Part shown: piece after piece, positions 21,987-23,242 of the stretch
Numbering within the stretch: position 1 is the first letter of the stretch
Layout of the letters: each line of letters starts with the position of its first letter
Assembly (NCBI GenBank): GCA_035495555.1
Contig: DATJFQ010000063.1
Span: 1 to 23,242 of the forward strand
Length of the DNA: 23,242 nucleotides
Direction: 5' to 3'
Source: DATJFQ01 sp035495555
Lineage (GTDB): Bacteria; Acidobacteriota; Vicinamibacteria; Vicinamibacterales; 2-12-FULL-66-21
Position numbers and translations under genes: made by a program
The notes under the pieces: generated by a model
The model's input: the letters and a program-made list of their open reading frames with translations, nothing else
Databases searched by the model: none
Told to the model about the DNA's origin: nothing

Positions 21987-23242
21987 ATGACCTCGATCAC
22001 CCGGCGCCGTGTTGCCTTCGCCGTCGTTCTTGCCACGATCATCTTCGCGACAGGTCTGCTGCGCGCTGGCGCACCGCAAACGGTGGGCACCTGGCGCTCA
22101 CTGGGAGGCGTGCCCGATGCCCGCGTTGGAGCCGCGGCGGTGGCGTTGCCCGATGGACGGGTGCTCATTACGGGCGGCTCCATCGACGGTGGCGCGACGG
22201 CCACGGTGAGCATCTTCAATCCGTCCGACGGGTCGTTCGCGAGCGCGGGGCAGTTGCTGCTGCCGAGAAGCGGCCACACGGCGACGCTGCTGAAGGACGG
22301 CCGCGTGCTGATCGCGGGCGGCATCAGCCAGGGCGCGACGACAAGCGATCTCGAACTGTTCGATCCGGCCAACCAGACGTCTACCGCCCCGGGCTCGATG
22401 ACGGTCGCTCGCACCGGACACGCGGCGGCACTGCTCCCGGATGGCCGCGTACTGATCACCGGCGGCACTGGGGCGGACGGCGTGCTCGACACGAGCGACG
22501 TGTTCGATCCCTCTGACAACTCGGTCACTGCAACCGCGCTGCACATGCTCTCGCCGCGTACGGGCGCGTCGGCGACGACGCTCATCGACGGGCGCGTGTT
22601 GGTTGCGGGGGGCAACGATGGAACGAAAGATCTCGCGACGGCTGAAATCTTCGATCCGGGTTCGATGACGTTCGAAGAGACCGCTACGTCGCTGAGCGTT
22701 CCGCGAAGCGGCCACACCGCGGTGCTGTTGCCGTGGAACGGCAGTGTGCTGATTGCGGGCGGTACCTCGAACGGCGTCGCGCAGACCGCGACCGATCTCT
22801 TCGTGCCCGCACAGTTCCCCGATCCGTATTCGTGGGGCATGGGGAGCTTCGCGCCGACCGGCGCGCTGACGCAGCCGCGCGCAGGCGCGGTGGGCGCACC
22901 CCACATCGAGGGCTACTCGGTCGTTCTCGGCGGCGGCGCAACCGACGCGGAGGTCTACCGGTTCGCGACGCTGAAAACCGACAAGGACGATTACGCGCCC
23001 GGCACCCAGGCCATCATCACCGGCGCCGGCTGGCAGCCCGACACCGACGTCACACTGCTGTTCCAGGAAGACCCGGCCGTGCACGACGACTACGTGCTGA
23101 CCGTGCATACGGATACTGAGGGGAAGATCTACTGGGATCAGTGGGCGCCGGAGGAGCACGACCTGAACGTGCGGTTCTATCTGCTGGGCAAGCAGGTGCT
23201 GGCGGACGGGAGCGAGCGCCGCGCGCAGATCACGTTTACGGA
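21987..23242 (+). CDS. Kelch-repeat and Ig-like secreted surface protein, 3' truncated by window
   Basis: The frame is open for 418 codons and runs off the window end. Residues 1 to about 28 form a signal peptide (RRRVAFAVVLATIIFATGLL). Then come about five to six Kelch-type beta-propeller blades with the pattern R-x-G-H/A-x-A-x-x-L-x-DGRVLI-x-GG, for example RSGHTATLLKDGRVLIAGG and RTGHAAALLPDGRVLITGG. From about residue 330 an Ig-like or filament-type domain begins (TDKDDYAPGTQAIITGAGWQ, resembling YxPGxxVxITGxGF). Relatives are often very long surface proteins, so most of the gene is probably outside the window. The ATG at 21987 follows AAGGGA at 4-nt spacing and a hairpin-rich leader. The binding partner is unknown. 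Confidence 0.85.
   Translation, partial: MTSITRRRVAFAVVLATIIFATGLLRAGAPQTVGTWRSLGGVPDARVGAAAVALPDGRVLITGGSIDGGATATVSIFNPSDGSFASAGQLLLPRSGHTATLLKDGRVLIAGGISQGATTSDLELFDPANQTSTAPGSMTVARTGHAAALLPDGRVLITGGTGADGVLDTSDVFDPSDNSVTATALHMLSPRTGASATTLIDGRVLVAGGNDGTKDLATAEIFDPGSMTFEETATSLSVPRSGHTAVLLPWNGSVLIAGGTSNGVAQTATDLFVPAQFPDPYSWGMGSFAPTGALTQPRAGAVGAPHIEGYSVVLGGGATDAEVYRFATLKTDKDDYAPGTQAIITGAGWQPDTDVTLLFQEDPAVHDDYVLTVHTDTEGKIYWDQWAPEEHDLNVRFYLLGKQVLADGSERRAQITFT

Noticed and set aside
1..23242. tRNA, rRNA, insertion sequence or prophage genes
   Set aside because: No cloverleaf, rRNA segment, transposase, integrase or phage structural motif was recognised.

Overview
This is a GC-rich bacterial chromosomal window. 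It probably comes from an Acidobacteriota-like soil bacterium, possibly class Vicinamibacteria. That placement is inferred from three things: an orphan FtsX/MacB-type permease of the kind amplified in Acidobacteria (plus a deleted remnant of a second one), the large M16 peptidase, symporter and Kelch gene mix, and intergenic spaces full of short-unit tandem repeats. No rRNA, tRNA, CRISPR array, transposase or phage gene was seen.

Layout. Positions 1-570 hold repeats: an 88-bp direct repeat at an exact 300-bp offset, and two long GC-rich heptamer arrays that run up to the promoter of an atypical SDR gene (579-1367). A proline dehydrogenase gene follows (1483-2418) and converges on a small, hydrophilic, probably disordered protein gene (2511-3029, minus). 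A sugar-acid-type MFS transporter (3215-4474, minus) is divergent from a glucose 1-dehydrogenase-like zinc MDR (4534-5622). Next come a collapsed permease pseudogene (about 5702-5892), a peroxiredoxin gene with an in-frame UGA at the catalytic cysteine (5908-6432), pcm (6495-7112), convergent truA (7209-7991, minus) and its overlapping upstream partner, an ornithine cyclodeaminase-family gene (7991-9028, minus). On the plus strand lie a secreted hypothetical, a small helical protein, a 954-residue M16 metallopeptidase and a soluble hybrid histidine kinase. A minus-strand sodium:solute symporter with a 36-residue single-membrane-span ORF behind it is divergent from the intact orphan permease. 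A second sodium:solute symporter, a secreted beta-helix protein (minus) and the start of a Kelch/Ig-like surface protein that runs off the end complete the window.

The main finding is the peroxiredoxin. Its only in-frame stop before the natural end is UGA, exactly where the peroxidatic Cys belongs (AFTGG-U-TAEC). The frame continues with normal family sequence for 108 more codons, and a bacterial SECIS-like hairpin lies about 21 nt past the UGA. I read it as a selenocysteine-containing, probably exported, peroxiredoxin that ordinary gene calling would split or call broken.

The second theme is the intergenic DNA. Seven spaces carry tandem repeats with a 7- or 8-bp period. The unit sequence differs from place to place while the period is kept, and several arrays fold into inverted arms. 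A third pattern is that five genes have a TANNNT -10-like hexamer only 6-9 nt before the start codon, which suggests leaderless transcripts.

Functionally the genes look like ordinary chromosomal ones: amino-acid catabolism, sugar oxidation and uptake, protein and oxidative damage handling, tRNA modification, envelope proteolysis and transport. They do not form one dedicated system.
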